From Hymenobacter ginkgonis (lineage in GTDB: Bacteria; Bacteroidota; Bacteroidia; Cytophagales; Hymenobacteraceae): 64,000 nt of DNA. Made by a program: the position numbers and the translations under genes. The stretch is from contig NZ_WQKZ01000006.1 in the NCBI RefSeq assembly GCF_009755225.1, positions 124,001 to 188,000 on the forward strand. Direction: 5' to 3'. Positions 50,810 through 59,228 of the stretch are shown here, in pieces. How positions within the stretch are numbered: position 1 is the first letter of the stretch; each line of letters begins with the position of its first letter. Below the pieces are notes generated by a model. The model did no database searches. It was given only the letters and a program-made list of their open reading frames with translations, and was not told where the DNA came from.

Positions 50810-53401
50810 TTATTGTAGCGTAACCGACTCTACGTCAACTCGCAGCTGCTCGGTTAGGCTAGTGGGCGCGTCCAGCACTACTTGCAGTACTTCCACGTCG
50901 GCGAGGCGCAGGGCCGGCCGGTTGGTCGGGCTGTAAGTGAGGGGTAGGAAGCCGGGGTAGGGCCGCGGACTCAGTAGCAGCGGGGCCGGCTGCAAGGCGC
51001 TCAGCGGCACGTGTACCTCGCTGACATTCGCAGTGAGCGGCACGGTAGCGGCGTAGGCCACCGCGTCGCGAGTCACGAGCACCACGCGCAGCTGCGTGGC
51101 CGCAACTTGGTTGGTTTGGCCTTTGATAACCAGCTCTTTGAAAGAAGCAAGGTCGGCGGCGCGGCCGGCTGTTTTTAGTCCCAGGTAAGTGCGCAGGCTG
51201 GCCGCCGGGCCAGTAGCAGGAGCCGCCGGCGCGGCCGGGTTGGCTTTGGGCGGTGCCACTACCAGGCGCAGCGCCGGGGCGCCAGCCGCCGTAGTCGGGT
51301 AGTCGATGTAAGCACCCTGGCTGATGCCCTGCGCCTCCACGCTGCCGCGGTCGGTAGCGGCCACGAAGAGGGGTAGGGGCGCGGTGGTGGGCACCAGCGG
51401 CACCTCCCAATGGGCCGCGTCGTAGTAGTCCCAATCGGCGGGGCTACCGGCCTGGCTACCGGGAAACGTGCGCGCCGGTTGGCCGGCTTTTTTCACCACC
51501 ACCCAATAGCGCAGTAGGCCAGGGTAGGTGAGAGCCGTAGGCACGGTAGCTGCCACGGTAGTAGTGCCGGTGCGCTGCATGGGCAAGGTGCGCGTAGGCC
51601 CGTAGTAGTGCCGCGCCACCAGCAAAACGCTGTCCGCGGGCCCTACCCCGGCCACCGTGGCTGAGATAACAAGCGGTTGCCCGGCCGACGCTTGTGCCAC
51701 TGGCTGGTGCCGCACGTGGGCCGGCAGCGCCGTGGCGGGCGGCGCTACAAATTCGCCCAGCCGGATGGCGCCCATCGGCGATTGGGCGGTGTAGGCGGCA
51801 CTGTTTTGGCCGGCGCGGGTGAGCAGGTAGGCACCTGGCCGCACTGTGAGGCGGCCGCCGCTGGCCTGCGCCTGGGCGGTGTTGCCGTCGTTGAGGCCTT
51901 TGAGGGCGAAGCTCGGGCCGAGGTCGGCCAGGGCGATGGTCAGCGGCTGGTCGGCCCAGGAAATCTGCGTCACCGGTTTTTTCAGCGAGGGCGTCTCAAA
52001 CGGGTCGCGGATGAGCACGGCGTCGGGCATTACTTCCAGCCGCCACACGCCGGGCGCTAGTTGGTCGAGGAAGTACGCGCCGCTGCCGCCGTACTGCACT
52101 ACCCCCGATGACCCTACCCCCCCCACGTGGCGCAAGGCGGCCGGTTTTACCGGTTTATCGATTGTGTTGGCGGAATAATAAAATTCGGTTGGTGCATTCC
52201 ACTGGCTTAGCTGCCGGCGGTAGCTCACCAGCGCCGCCCCAAATACCGAGTCGGCCGGGTAGCGGCCAAACGATTGCCCGCGCTTCACTTCGTGAAATAC
52301 CTTGCTGGCTATCAGCGTGCTTACGGCTTTAGCCGGGGTGTAGGCCAGGTTGAGGTAGTGCGTTTGGTACTCCGTATTGTAGGCCGCAATAGCCAGTGGG
52401 TCGTAAGCAAACTGCGTAGCCCACTGGAAGCCCGCCTCGCGCAAGCTCTTGGCCACAAAAGGGTACATGATGGGTTGCAGCACGTCGGCCGATTCAAACT
52501 CATACACCATTTTGGCGCGGCGCTCGAAGCGGGCGTCGCCCTTGTAGGGCAGCGGGTACTGGTCTACATAAGGCAGGAAATTGCCCTTCAACTCGTGCCT
52601 CGCCACCAAGCCCTCGGGGTACCACTGAAAGGTGAGGCCCTGCACGTTGGCATCCAGAATGGCGTCATGCACCGTAGGACTCTCGGCGATGTTATAAAAA
52701 ATTGGTTTCTGGTAGGCGGTAGCGCGCATAGCGGCCACCAGGCGGTTGGCAAATTCCTTTACCGGAGCCAGCGGCAGGTGGTAGTGCGGCTCGTTGCAGA
52801 CCTCGAAGGCGATGATGTCGGGGTCTTGGCGGTTGAGCAGGCCCGTGTACTGGTTGCGGTGGTTGAGGAACTGGCCGAGGTAGTTTTCCTGCGCCTTAAT
52901 GGCCCGCGGATTGGTGTAGGCTACCCCCTTGTCGTAGATGCTGGAAAAGCCGGGCCCCGTATTCTTGGGCTCGGGGTAGGCATTGCCCCAGTAGGCGATG
53001 GGGGTCAGAATAATCTTGATGCCCCGCGCTTTAAGTTTGGAAATTAGGTAGTCAAGCAAGCGCAGATGCTCGTTCTGCTGCAAGTTGCCGAGCGTGTCGG
53101 TGATTTCAATATCCCACACGTGCAACCGAAAAGCATCGACGCCCATGCGGCTCAAGTGGTACACATCTTGGTCGATGCCCTGCTCGTGGCTGGTGCCCAC
53201 GGCCGCCGTAGCCCGGTACGAGTAAGCAAACGGCGCCGTGTAATTGACGCCAAAAAGGGCTACTTCGCGCTTGGTTTTCTGCCAGCGCAGCACGCCTTTG
53301 GCATCCACAAATACGTCGCCCTGCGGCGGGGGGGTAGGGGCCTGGGCGCCGGCCGACAAAGCCAGTAGCCCGGAGATAAATAGTAGTAAGAAGCGAGGCA
53401 T
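50810..53401 (-). CDS. Secreted clan-A glycoside hydrolase, GH147/GH5-like galactanase-associated
   Basis: An 863-residue secreted hydrolase (signal peptide PRFLLLFISGLLALSAGAQA). The N-terminal barrel (~30-430) is clan GH-A: FGVNYTAPFAYSYRA, MGVDAFRLHVWDIEITD, KIILTPIAYWGNAYPEP, acid/base E204 in FEVCNEPHYH and probable nucleophile E301 in MVYEFESAD. The rest consists of beta-sandwich domains. The overall plan and link with GH53 recall GH147 beta-galactosidases of Bacteroides pectin loci, but GH5, GH35 or GH42-like neighbours cannot be excluded by eye. It likely releases galactose or trims galacto-oligosaccharides made by the GH53 enzyme. Confidence 0.75.
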   Translation of the reverse strand: MPRFLLLFISGLLALSAGAQAPTPPPQGDVFVDAKGVLRWQKTKREVALFGVNYTAPFAYSYRATAAVGTSHEQGIDQDVYHLSRMGVDAFRLHVWDIEITDTLGNLQQNEHLRLLDYLISKLKARGIKIILTPIAYWGNAYPEPKNTGPGFSSIYDKGVAYTNPRAIKAQENYLGQFLNHRNQYTGLLNRQDPDIIAFEVCNEPHYHLPLAPVKEFANRLVAAMRATAYQKPIFYNIAESPTVHDAILDANVQGLTFQWYPEGLVARHELKGNFLPYVDQYPLPYKGDARFERRAKMVYEFESADVLQPIMYPFVAKSLREAGFQWATQFAYDPLAIAAYNTEYQTHYLNLAYTPAKAVSTLIASKVFHEVKRGQSFGRYPADSVFGAALVSYRRQLSQWNAPTEFYYSANTIDKPVKPAALRHVGGVGSSGVVQYGGSGAYFLDQLAPGVWRLEVMPDAVLIRDPFETPSLKKPVTQISWADQPLTIALADLGPSFALKGLNDGNTAQAQASGGRLTVRPGAYLLTRAGQNSAAYTAQSPMGAIRLGEFVAPPATALPAHVRHQPVAQASAGQPLVISATVAGVGPADSVLLVARHYYGPTRTLPMQRTGTTTVAATVPTALTYPGLLRYWVVVKKAGQPARTFPGSQAGSPADWDYYDAAHWEVPLVPTTAPLPLFVAATDRGSVEAQGISQGAYIDYPTTAAGAPALRLVVAPPKANPAAPAAPATGPAASLRTYLGLKTAGRAADLASFKELVIKGQTNQVAATQLRVVLVTRDAVAYAATVPLTANVSEVHVPLSALQPAPLLLSPRPYPGFLPLTYSPTNRPALRLADVEVLQVVLDAPTSLTEQLRVDVESVTLQ

Positions 53402-53430
53402 AAAGCGAACAGTAAGGGCAGATAACTAGG

Positions 53431-53481
53431 GATAAAAAGAACGTCATGCTGCGCCTGGCGCAGCATGACGTTCTTTTTATC
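53431..53481. terminator. Perfect 25-bp hairpin with family core, kinase-gene terminator
   Basis: GATAAAAAGAACGTCATGCTGCGCC is inverted exactly with a single base between arms. A- and T-runs lie inside the stem base, so it can terminate in either direction. Its core AGAACGTCATGCTG is the same as the dispersed palindromes, linking the family to terminators. It lies 24 bp beyond the kinase-like gene's stop. Confidence 0.88.
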
Positions 53482-53505
53482 TTTATTGGGAATAAGTAGC
53501 GACGC

Positions 53506-54351
53506 CTACCCCTCGTGGAAGCTCACCAAATCATCAATGGGCGAGCGCACGATTTTGCCTACTTGCATGCCGTGGCTATTAGCCACCTGGGTGAGGGCAT
53601 CGCGGAAGTTGTACCCTACCGAGCCGATGCAGTTGAAGGTATACTGCTGATAATTGGGGTAGTGCAGCACGATGTTCTGGAAGAAAGCCTCGAAGGCCTC
53701 CACCACAATCTGGCGGCAATAGCTAACGTTGTTGTGGTCGTAGGCAAACTTGGCGAAGCTGGCCAAGAAACGGTTGGGTAGCGGCTGGTTGTAGAGCCGG
53801 TCGATGATGTCGTTGCGGGTGCCCAATTGGTAGGCATTCTTAAACTCTTCCTGTAAGCCATCGGGCAGCAGGCCGCGCAGGTAGTCGCGCAGCAGGCGCT
53901 TGCCCAAAAACGAGCCGCTGCCTTCATCACCCAGGAAATAACCCAGCGAATCAACGTTATACGTAATCTTGTCGCCGTCGTAAACGCACGAGTTGGTGCC
54001 CGTGCCCAGAATAGCGGCGAAGCCTGCCTCGTGGCCCAGCAAGGCGCGGGCGGCGGCCAGCAGGTCTTCGGTTACCTCAACCTTATTGGCGCCGGTGAAT
54101 ACGTGGCGCATGGCGGCGGCAATTACCTCAGCCTTGGCGGGGCTCGACACGCCCGCTCCGTAGAAGTAGATTTCGCGTACTTCTTCGCGGGGCAGCGTAT
54201 CGGGCAGGTTTTTCTCCAACGAGGCCACGATGTCCTGCGTGTTTACGAAATCGGGATTGTAGCCTTCCGTGTTGAAATACACGCGCTGGCCCCCATCGGA
54301 GAGTTGGCACCAGTTGGTTTTGGTCGAGCCGCCGTCGGCAATAAGAATCAT
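53506..54351 (-). CDS. N-acetylglucosamine-kinase-like ATPase (BadF/BadG family)
   Basis: A 281-residue ASKHA-fold kinase. Phosphate-1 motif ILIADGGSTKTNW, phosphate-2 region FAAILGTGTNSCVYDG, and LGDEGSGSFLGKRLL are visible. Bacteroidota proteins of this type are annotated as N-acetylglucosamine kinases acting in amino-sugar recycling. The start at 54351 is preceded at 26 bp by a TACTTTCG promoter box and the gene is closed by a strong hairpin, so it is monocistronic although it neighbours the galactan enzymes. Confidence 0.88.
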   Translation of the reverse strand: MILIADGGSTKTNWCQLSDGGQRVYFNTEGYNPDFVNTQDIVASLEKNLPDTLPREEVREIYFYGAGVSSPAKAEVIAAAMRHVFTGANKVEVTEDLLAAARALLGHEAGFAAILGTGTNSCVYDGDKITYNVDSLGYFLGDEGSGSFLGKRLLRDYLRGLLPDGLQEEFKNAYQLGTRNDIIDRLYNQPLPNRFLASFAKFAYDHNNVSYCRQIVVEAFEAFFQNIVLHYPNYQQYTFNCIGSVGYNFRDALTQVANSHGMQVGKIVRSPIDDLVSFHEG

Positions 54352-54377
54352 GGTGGGAAAGTCAAAAGTTAAGGCCG

Positions 54378-54385
54378 CGAAAGTA
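54378..54385 (-). promoter_or_regulatory. -7 box (TACTTTCG) of the kinase-like gene
   Basis: TAnnTTCG on the minus strand, 26 bp before the ATG. Confidence 0.42.
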
Positions 54386-54464
54386 CGGATTTTTGCCTCT
54401 GCAAAAACAAAAAGAGCTTCCTGCTTCAGCCGGACGTTCTTTGATAAAGCGGGTGCAGCACTGG

Positions 54465-55928
54465 TTACGTGTGCAAGGCAGAGGGCAGCAGGTCAATCCA
54501 CCCATCTTCGCTCACTACCACCGCTAGGCAGGGGTAGGGCGAGGAACTGACGTAACGAACGGCCGAATTATAGCGCGCTCCCCGGCTTGAATCGCCTTTT
54601 TCGGTGGCCTGCCCGTCGAGGATAACCCCAATGGCGTAGCACACGCCGGTAGGCTCGATGAGCACCGCCCCGTCGATAGACGAGGCCTGGCGCAGCACCG
54701 GGGCCGTCATGGGCCGCGGCACTACCCGGAAGCACTGGCGGCGTAAGCGCTCGGCTTCGGGCTTGGCGCCGGTGCTGATGCAGAGCATGGTGCCGTGGCT
54801 TTGGCCCGAGGCTTCGAGCGCTAGCTCCCAGAGATAATCGACGCCTTCGTCGTTGACGTCGGGGAAAACCTGCCGCACCACCCGGGCAAAATTATCGGCC
54901 TGCACCTTGCCCTGAGGCAGGCGCGGCGTGTTGCTGACCACCCGCATGAGGGTGTGGCCCGCGTGGCGCAGCTCCCAGCCGTAGTGGTTGGTGAAGTGCA
55001 CCGTGGCCAGCGGCTCGTAGCGGGCATCGCCTTCCTCCACGGCGTAGCCTAGGCCAAACACGTGTGAGGCATCGGATACCAGCCCCGTGCGCCCTTCGGT
55101 CAGTTCCAGCAGTTTGCGGATGGAGCGGTGGTCGCGCAGGGGCACGGGCGTTTCGAGCGTCAGTACCGGCACGATGGCCGCGTGCTGGCGGCGGCCGAGT
55201 AGCATAGTGCCGCGGCCCTCGTCGCCCTCGTGGCGCAGGGCGGCCACGCCCAGGCAGGCATCGTAAAGGCCGTGCATATTGCCGGGCGAGATGCGCAGCA
55301 TCAGCCGGCGGCCGGCGCCGCGCAGCACCTCATTGTAGTCGCGGTCGAGCACCGGCTGCTCGTTGTCGGCGGTGTCGGCCTCGCGCAGAGCGCGGGTGCA
55401 CTCGTGCAGAAACTCGAGCACCGCCGCGTGCGGCAGCGAAGCCGGCCACGTTTGGCCCTGCTTGCCGGGGAGGGTATAGTAGGCATTGAAGGCATCGGCG
55501 GCCAGCTGCACCACCACTACCACCAGGTAGCCATTGAGGCTGAGGGGGGTAGAGCAGAACGAGCGCCGGTTTTCCTGGCGCTTTTTTACTATCTGCTGCA
55601 TGGTTTGGTCGGTGGCGCGGCACACCAGCTCGTACCAGTGCTGCTTTTCCATGCGGTCGTGGTCCTGCGGGTGCAGGTGGTACACGTTCTCACGCGGGCC
55701 AATATCCTGCTCAAACGAAGCCGCCAGCGATTTGATGCTGCCAAACTCGGCGGGGGTGTAGCGCAGGCTTGCCGGCTCTACTACCACGCTCTGGGGGTCG
55801 TCTTCTTCCCGGCCAGAAGCCAGGCCCAACAAAAAAACCTCAGGCCGCAAATTGCGGTCGAGCAAATTAAAAATGCCTTCGGCAAACAGCTGAGCCGAGA
55901 CGCGAAATAGACTTTGGTGTTCCCACAT
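54465..55928 (-). CDS. DisA_N (diadenylate cyclase)-like protein with unknown N-terminal domain
   Basis: A 487-residue soluble protein. The C-terminal ~100 residues form a diadenylate cyclase-like domain: SIDGAVLIEPTG with the DGA motif at 419-421, GVILDG, then RGARYNSAVRY, and VVVSEDGWIDLLP. Canonical DAC domains have R-H-R in the second motif; here it reads R452-Y453-N454, so c-di-AMP synthesis from two ATP is uncertain. Residues 1-~380 have no membrane helix and no domain I recognise; they may be a sensor domain as proposed for several DAC fusions. No c-di-AMP phosphodiesterase or effector is adjacent. Confidence 0.8.
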   Translation of the reverse strand: MWEHQSLFRVSAQLFAEGIFNLLDRNLRPEVFLLGLASGREEDDPQSVVVEPASLRYTPAEFGSIKSLAASFEQDIGPRENVYHLHPQDHDRMEKQHWYELVCRATDQTMQQIVKKRQENRRSFCSTPLSLNGYLVVVVVQLAADAFNAYYTLPGKQGQTWPASLPHAAVLEFLHECTRALREADTADNEQPVLDRDYNEVLRGAGRRLMLRISPGNMHGLYDACLGVAALRHEGDEGRGTMLLGRRQHAAIVPVLTLETPVPLRDHRSIRKLLELTEGRTGLVSDASHVFGLGYAVEEGDARYEPLATVHFTNHYGWELRHAGHTLMRVVSNTPRLPQGKVQADNFARVVRQVFPDVNDEGVDYLWELALEASGQSHGTMLCISTGAKPEAERLRRQCFRVVPRPMTAPVLRQASSIDGAVLIEPTGVCYAIGVILDGQATEKGDSSRGARYNSAVRYVSSSPYPCLAVVVSEDGWIDLLPSALHT

Positions 55929-56082
55929 AAGTAGTGGTCGGGGGCGATGGGGCGATGGCCGCCAGGGCCGGGAAGGCCTCCTGCATACGCAGCAGGCGGC
56001 CTGGCTCTTCCTGCATACGTAGAAAGTGCCCAGAAAGTAACGCGCCGGCCGCCAAACTGGTCATTCTCACCCCAAAAGTTCG

Positions 56083-56090
56083 TATCTTCG
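56083..56090 (+). promoter_or_regulatory. Candidate -7 box (TATCTTCG) of the small membrane protein gene
   Basis: Same octamer as before the M1 peptidase gene; 44 bp upstream of the ATG at 56135. Confidence 0.38.
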
Positions 56091-56134
56091 GGTTGCCAAC
56101 CCCCCAGTTCCCCACTGCTCAGCCTATCTAGCCT

Positions 56135-56386
56135 ATGCTCTTTGTCGACATGCTTTTGGTGATGGTGGTGGCAATCTCCTTCATTCCCATTATGACGGGC
56201 TACTGCGCCGCCTCGCGGGGGCGCTCGTTTTGGGTGTGGTTTGCCTTGGGCTGGCTGCTGCCCATCATTTCTTTCCTGCTGCTTTTTGCCCTCATTGCCC
56301 GCGACGAGCTAGACCCCGGCCGCCGCCTGCTTAGCGAAGCCCGCCAGATTTTGAAAGAAGCCGAAGAAAAAGCGATAAGTAAATAA
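56135..56386 (+). CDS. Small two-helix membrane protein
   Basis: An 83-residue protein with two transmembrane segments (~4-22 and ~31-52), an intervening CAASRGRSFWVWFALGWLLP turn, and a charged C-terminal helix (ARQILKEAEEKAISK). The layout is like small inner-membrane PLDc_N or superinfection-type proteins, but no family is certain. Divergent from the DAC-like gene. Confidence 0.65.
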   Translation: MLFVDMLLVMVVAISFIPIMTGYCAASRGRSFWVWFALGWLLPIISFLLLFALIARDELDPGRRLLSEARQILKEAEEKAISK

Positions 56387-56393
56387 GCCAGCG

Positions 56394-56425
56394 ATTAAGC
56401 CTAGATAAGATTAAGCCTAGATAAT
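56394..56425. repeat. Two tandem copies of a 16-nt AT-rich repeat
   Basis: ATTAAGCCTAGATAAG is followed at once by ATTAAGCCTAGATAAT, directly after the small membrane protein gene. Confidence 0.7.
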
Positions 56426-56435
56426 AATTAAAATG

Positions 56436-56470
56436 GAACGTCCTGCTGAGCTTGCCGAAGCAGGACGTTC
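56436..56470. repeat. Minimal palindrome of the AACGTCCTGCT family
   Basis: GAACGTCCTGCT (56436-56447) and AGCAGGACGTTC (56459-56470) are exact inverted repeats around GAGCTTGCCGA. It lies between convergent genes, where it could act as a terminator. Confidence 0.8.
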
Positions 56471-56500
56471 TGTTTTGGGCTATTTAATGTTATGGAGTTG

Positions 56501-57742
56501 CTAGCATGGTCCTAGCCAGCCACTAATAGCCGCCGCTACCCAGGCACCGGTGCTGAAGCAGCCTTGCAGCAGGTAGCCGCCGGTGGGCGCTTCCCAGTCC
56601 AGCATTTCGCCGGCCACAAAGGTGCCGGGGCGCCGGTGCAGCATAAGGTGGTCATCTACCTCGGCAAACCCTACCCCCCCCGCCGACGAGATGGCCTCTG
56701 CCAGCGGCCGCAAGCCTGCCACCGGAATGGGCAAGTGCAGCAATTGCTCGGCCAGGTTGGCGGGGGTAGGGCTCAGCTCGCGCAGCAGCGTGGGCACGGG
56801 CAGCTTGAGGTGGAAGGCGCTCGCCAGAAACGAGGGTAGGGATGTGCCTGGCCGCCGACTGGCCAGCCGCCGTTGCACCTCGGCCGCTGGCAAATCAGGC
56901 TTCAGGTTGAGGTGCAAAAGGGCGGGTTCCGGGCGGGCCAGCGCCGCCCGCAGCGCAGGCGTGAGCGCATATACCGGCGTACCCTCCAGGCCATAGTCGG
57001 TGAGCATAAGCTCGCCGCGCACCGTGTGGCCGCCGCAGCTCAGGGCAATGTTTTTGAGCGGGGCGCGGCCCACTTTCTCCTTAAAAAAGGCCGACCACGC
57101 CACCCCAGCGCCGCAGTTGCTGGGCGCAAACGGCTGGCACGGCACCCCAATGGCTTGCAGCAGCGGCACCCAGTGGCCGTCGGAGCCGGTCTGGGGCCAG
57201 CTGGCGCCGCCCAGTGCGAGCACGGTAGCAGCGGGCGCCAGCGTAAATTCTTCCTGGGTAAGCTCGTTCAAAAACCGCAGGCCGGTATCGCCCGCAAAGC
57301 CCAGCCAGCGGTGCCGCGTTTTCAGTTCCACGCCCAGCGCGGCCAGGCGGCGCAGCCAGGCGCGCAGCAAGTCGGCGGGCGTGTGCTGGGCCTCGGGAAA
57401 CACGCGCCCGCTGGTGCCCACAAACGTGGCAATGCCCAACTCGGTGGCCCACTGGCGCAAATCGGCGGGCGAAAAATGCGCGAGCACCCGCCCAAAGAAG
57501 GGCGTCGCCGCGCCGTAGCGGCCGGCAAACGCCGCGGCGTCCTCGCCATTGGTGAGGTTGAAACCCCCGTGGCCCGCCACCAAAAACTTGCGCCCAACCG
57601 TTGCTTTCTGCTCAAAAACCTGCACTCGAAAGCCCGCCTCGGCTAGGCGCTGGGCGGCTAGCAAACCGGCCGGCCCGCCGCCCACCACGGCCACCAGCGG
57701 GGCCGCCGGGCCAGCAGCAAAAGCGGGGGTAGGGGCTAACAT
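56501..57742 (-). CDS. HI0933/BaiN-type FAD-dependent flavoprotein
   Basis: A 413-residue NAD(P)/FAD-dependent oxidoreductase. Start ATG at 57742. Dinucleotide-binding motif VAVVGGGPAGLLAAQRLAEAGFRVQVFEQK (~17-46), then VGRKFLVAGHGGFNLTNGE typical of the HI0933 family, GTSGRVFPEAQHTPADLLRAWLRRL and a C-terminal FAD motif GGVGFAEVDDHLMLHRRPGTFVAGEMLDWEAPTGGYLLQGCFSTG. It probably represents the subgroup of flavoproteins with the GTSGRVFP signature; substrate unknown. A TATTTTTG box lies 4 bp before the ATG. Confidence 0.9.
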   Translation of the reverse strand: MLAPTPAFAAGPAAPLVAVVGGGPAGLLAAQRLAEAGFRVQVFEQKATVGRKFLVAGHGGFNLTNGEDAAAFAGRYGAATPFFGRVLAHFSPADLRQWATELGIATFVGTSGRVFPEAQHTPADLLRAWLRRLAALGVELKTRHRWLGFAGDTGLRFLNELTQEEFTLAPAATVLALGGASWPQTGSDGHWVPLLQAIGVPCQPFAPSNCGAGVAWSAFFKEKVGRAPLKNIALSCGGHTVRGELMLTDYGLEGTPVYALTPALRAALARPEPALLHLNLKPDLPAAEVQRRLASRRPGTSLPSFLASAFHLKLPVPTLLRELSPTPANLAEQLLHLPIPVAGLRPLAEAISSAGGVGFAEVDDHLMLHRRPGTFVAGEMLDWEAPTGGYLLQGCFSTGAWVAAAISGWLGPC

Positions 57743-57746
57743 GGGG

Positions 57747-57754
57747 CAAAAATA
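57747..57754 (-). promoter_or_regulatory. -7 box (TATTTTTG) immediately before the flavoprotein ATG
   Basis: Exact TAnnTTTG on the minus strand ending 4 bp before the start codon; transcription would begin at or near the ATG, implying a leaderless mRNA. Confidence 0.38.
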
Positions 57755-57872
57755 GCGCGCAGCCCTGCGGCGCGGCCCGCCCACCGCAGGTACCCAGCAA
57801 CGGCGAGCCACCCCATTTGGCCAACTTTGGCCTGGGCAACGACGTCGTCTTACCCCCCGTACCTGAACAGCA

Positions 57873-59075
57873 ATGGGTTCTTATAGCATCTTAATTGGCC
57901 TCAGCCTGGCCGTTATCCTCTCCTATATCTATAACCTGGCCTCGCGAGCCACGCGTGTACCGGCGGTGCTCCTCTTGCTGCTCACCGGTATTGGGCTGCG
58001 GCAGTGGGCCGACTACCAGGGCATCAACTTCCTGGTGCCCAAAACCCTGCTCGAAATATTTGGCATTATTGGTCTGATAATGATAGTGTTGGAAGGCGCC
58101 CTCGACCTGCGCCTGACCCGCGACAAAGTGCCGCTTATTCGGCGCTCGTTTTTGGCAGCGGCCGCGATGTTGGTGGCCCAGGCAGCCGCCATCGGCGGGC
58201 TATTGCACCTGTGGCTGGGCGCCTCGTGGCAAACCTGCCTGCTCAATGCCGTGCCGCTGGTGGTCATCAGCAGCGCCATCGCCATCCCGAGCGTGACCAA
58301 TCTCACGCGGGACAAACAGGAGTTTATCGTCTACGAAAGTACGTTTTCTGACATCCTGGGCATTATGCTCTTCAACTTCGTTGACCAAGAAGACTTTGCC
58401 CAGGGCCACTCGCTGCTCACTTTCGGGAGGGGGGTAGTGCTGATTGTGTTGGTAGCCATCGTTAGCACTGTGCTGCTGAGCTTTTTGCTGGGCCGCTTGC
58501 GCGAGCACGTGAAGTTTTTCTTGCTCTTTGCTTTCCTGATTTTGATGTACAGCCTGGCCAAAAAGCTGCATCTTTCGTCGCTACTGCTCGTGCTGGCTTT
58601 TGGCCTGGCTGTGAATAATGCTGACTTGCTGCTGGGTTGGCTGCGCCTGCGCACCGGCTGGCGCGGTATCACGGTCGAGTCGCTGGCCCCCGACCTACAC
58701 CAGCTCAAAAGCATCACGGCCGAGTCGGCATTTCTCATTCGCACGTTCTTTTTTCTGCTTTTCGGCTACTCTATCACGCTGGCCAACCTCATCAGCTGGC
58801 AGCTGCTAGGCCAGGGCCTGCTGATAGTGGCCGTGCTCACGGCGCTGCGCTACGGCTACCTGCGCTTCGTAGCCCGCACCGACTTGCTCCCCGAATTGTT
58901 TATCGCGCCTAAGGGCCTGATTACGGTGCTGTTGTTCTACAGTATTCCGGCCCAGCACGTGCTCGGCGATGTGAGCGAAAATATTCTGTTTGTGGTCATC
59001 CTGCTCACCAGCCTGCTCATGATGGTGGGCTTAATAGCCAGCCACCAGCGCCAAACGGCGGAGATTGAGTTTTGA
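57873..59075 (+). CDS. CPA1-type Na+/H+ (cation:proton) antiporter
   Basis: A 400-residue integral membrane protein with about 12 helices. RVPAVLLLLLTGIGLRQW, IIGLIMIVLEGALDLRLTRD and NAVPLVVISSAIAIPSVTNL / YESTFSDILGIMLFNFV match the NhaP/CPA1 fold, with the Ser-Asp pair in ESTFSDILG at the ion-binding helix. It exchanges Na+ or K+ for protons at the cytoplasmic membrane. It lacks a C-terminal regulatory TrkA domain. Neighbouring ClC channel gene suggests ion or pH homeostasis. Confidence 0.9.
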   Translation: MGSYSILIGLSLAVILSYIYNLASRATRVPAVLLLLLTGIGLRQWADYQGINFLVPKTLLEIFGIIGLIMIVLEGALDLRLTRDKVPLIRRSFLAAAAMLVAQAAAIGGLLHLWLGASWQTCLLNAVPLVVISSAIAIPSVTNLTRDKQEFIVYESTFSDILGIMLFNFVDQEDFAQGHSLLTFGRGVVLIVLVAIVSTVLLSFLLGRLREHVKFFLLFAFLILMYSLAKKLHLSSLLLVLAFGLAVNNADLLLGWLRLRTGWRGITVESLAPDLHQLKSITAESAFLIRTFFFLLFGYSITLANLISWQLLGQGLLIVAVLTALRYGYLRFVARTDLLPELFIAPKGLITVLLFYSIPAQHVLGDVSENILFVVILLTSLLMMVGLIASHQRQTAEIEF

Positions 59076-59091
59076 TTTTTAACAGCTGCCA

Positions 59092-59197
59092 AAAGAACGT
59101 CCTGCTGAGCAAAGGGAAGCATCTCACTCGCACCACTAGGGGTAGTAACCTAACGACGCGAGCGAGATGCTTCGGCAAGCTCAGCAGGACGTTCTTT
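59092..59197. repeat. Large palindrome, AAGAACGTCCTGCTGAGC family
   Basis: AAAGAACGTCCTGCTGAGC at the left is exactly inverted at the right; inner GAAGCATCTC...CTCGC segments also pair, giving ~40-nt arms. Located between the convergent antiporter and ClC genes. Confidence 0.85.
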
Positions 59198-59228
59198 GGG
59201 TCGCCATTGACCGTCAAGAAACGATTAC

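Noticed and set aside
54465-55928. CBASS or other cyclic-nucleotide anti-phage system around the DAC-like gene
   Set aside because: Neighbouring genes are a sugar kinase, a small membrane protein and a flavoprotein; no CD-NTase, Cap effector, HORMA/TRIP13 or nuclease partner.
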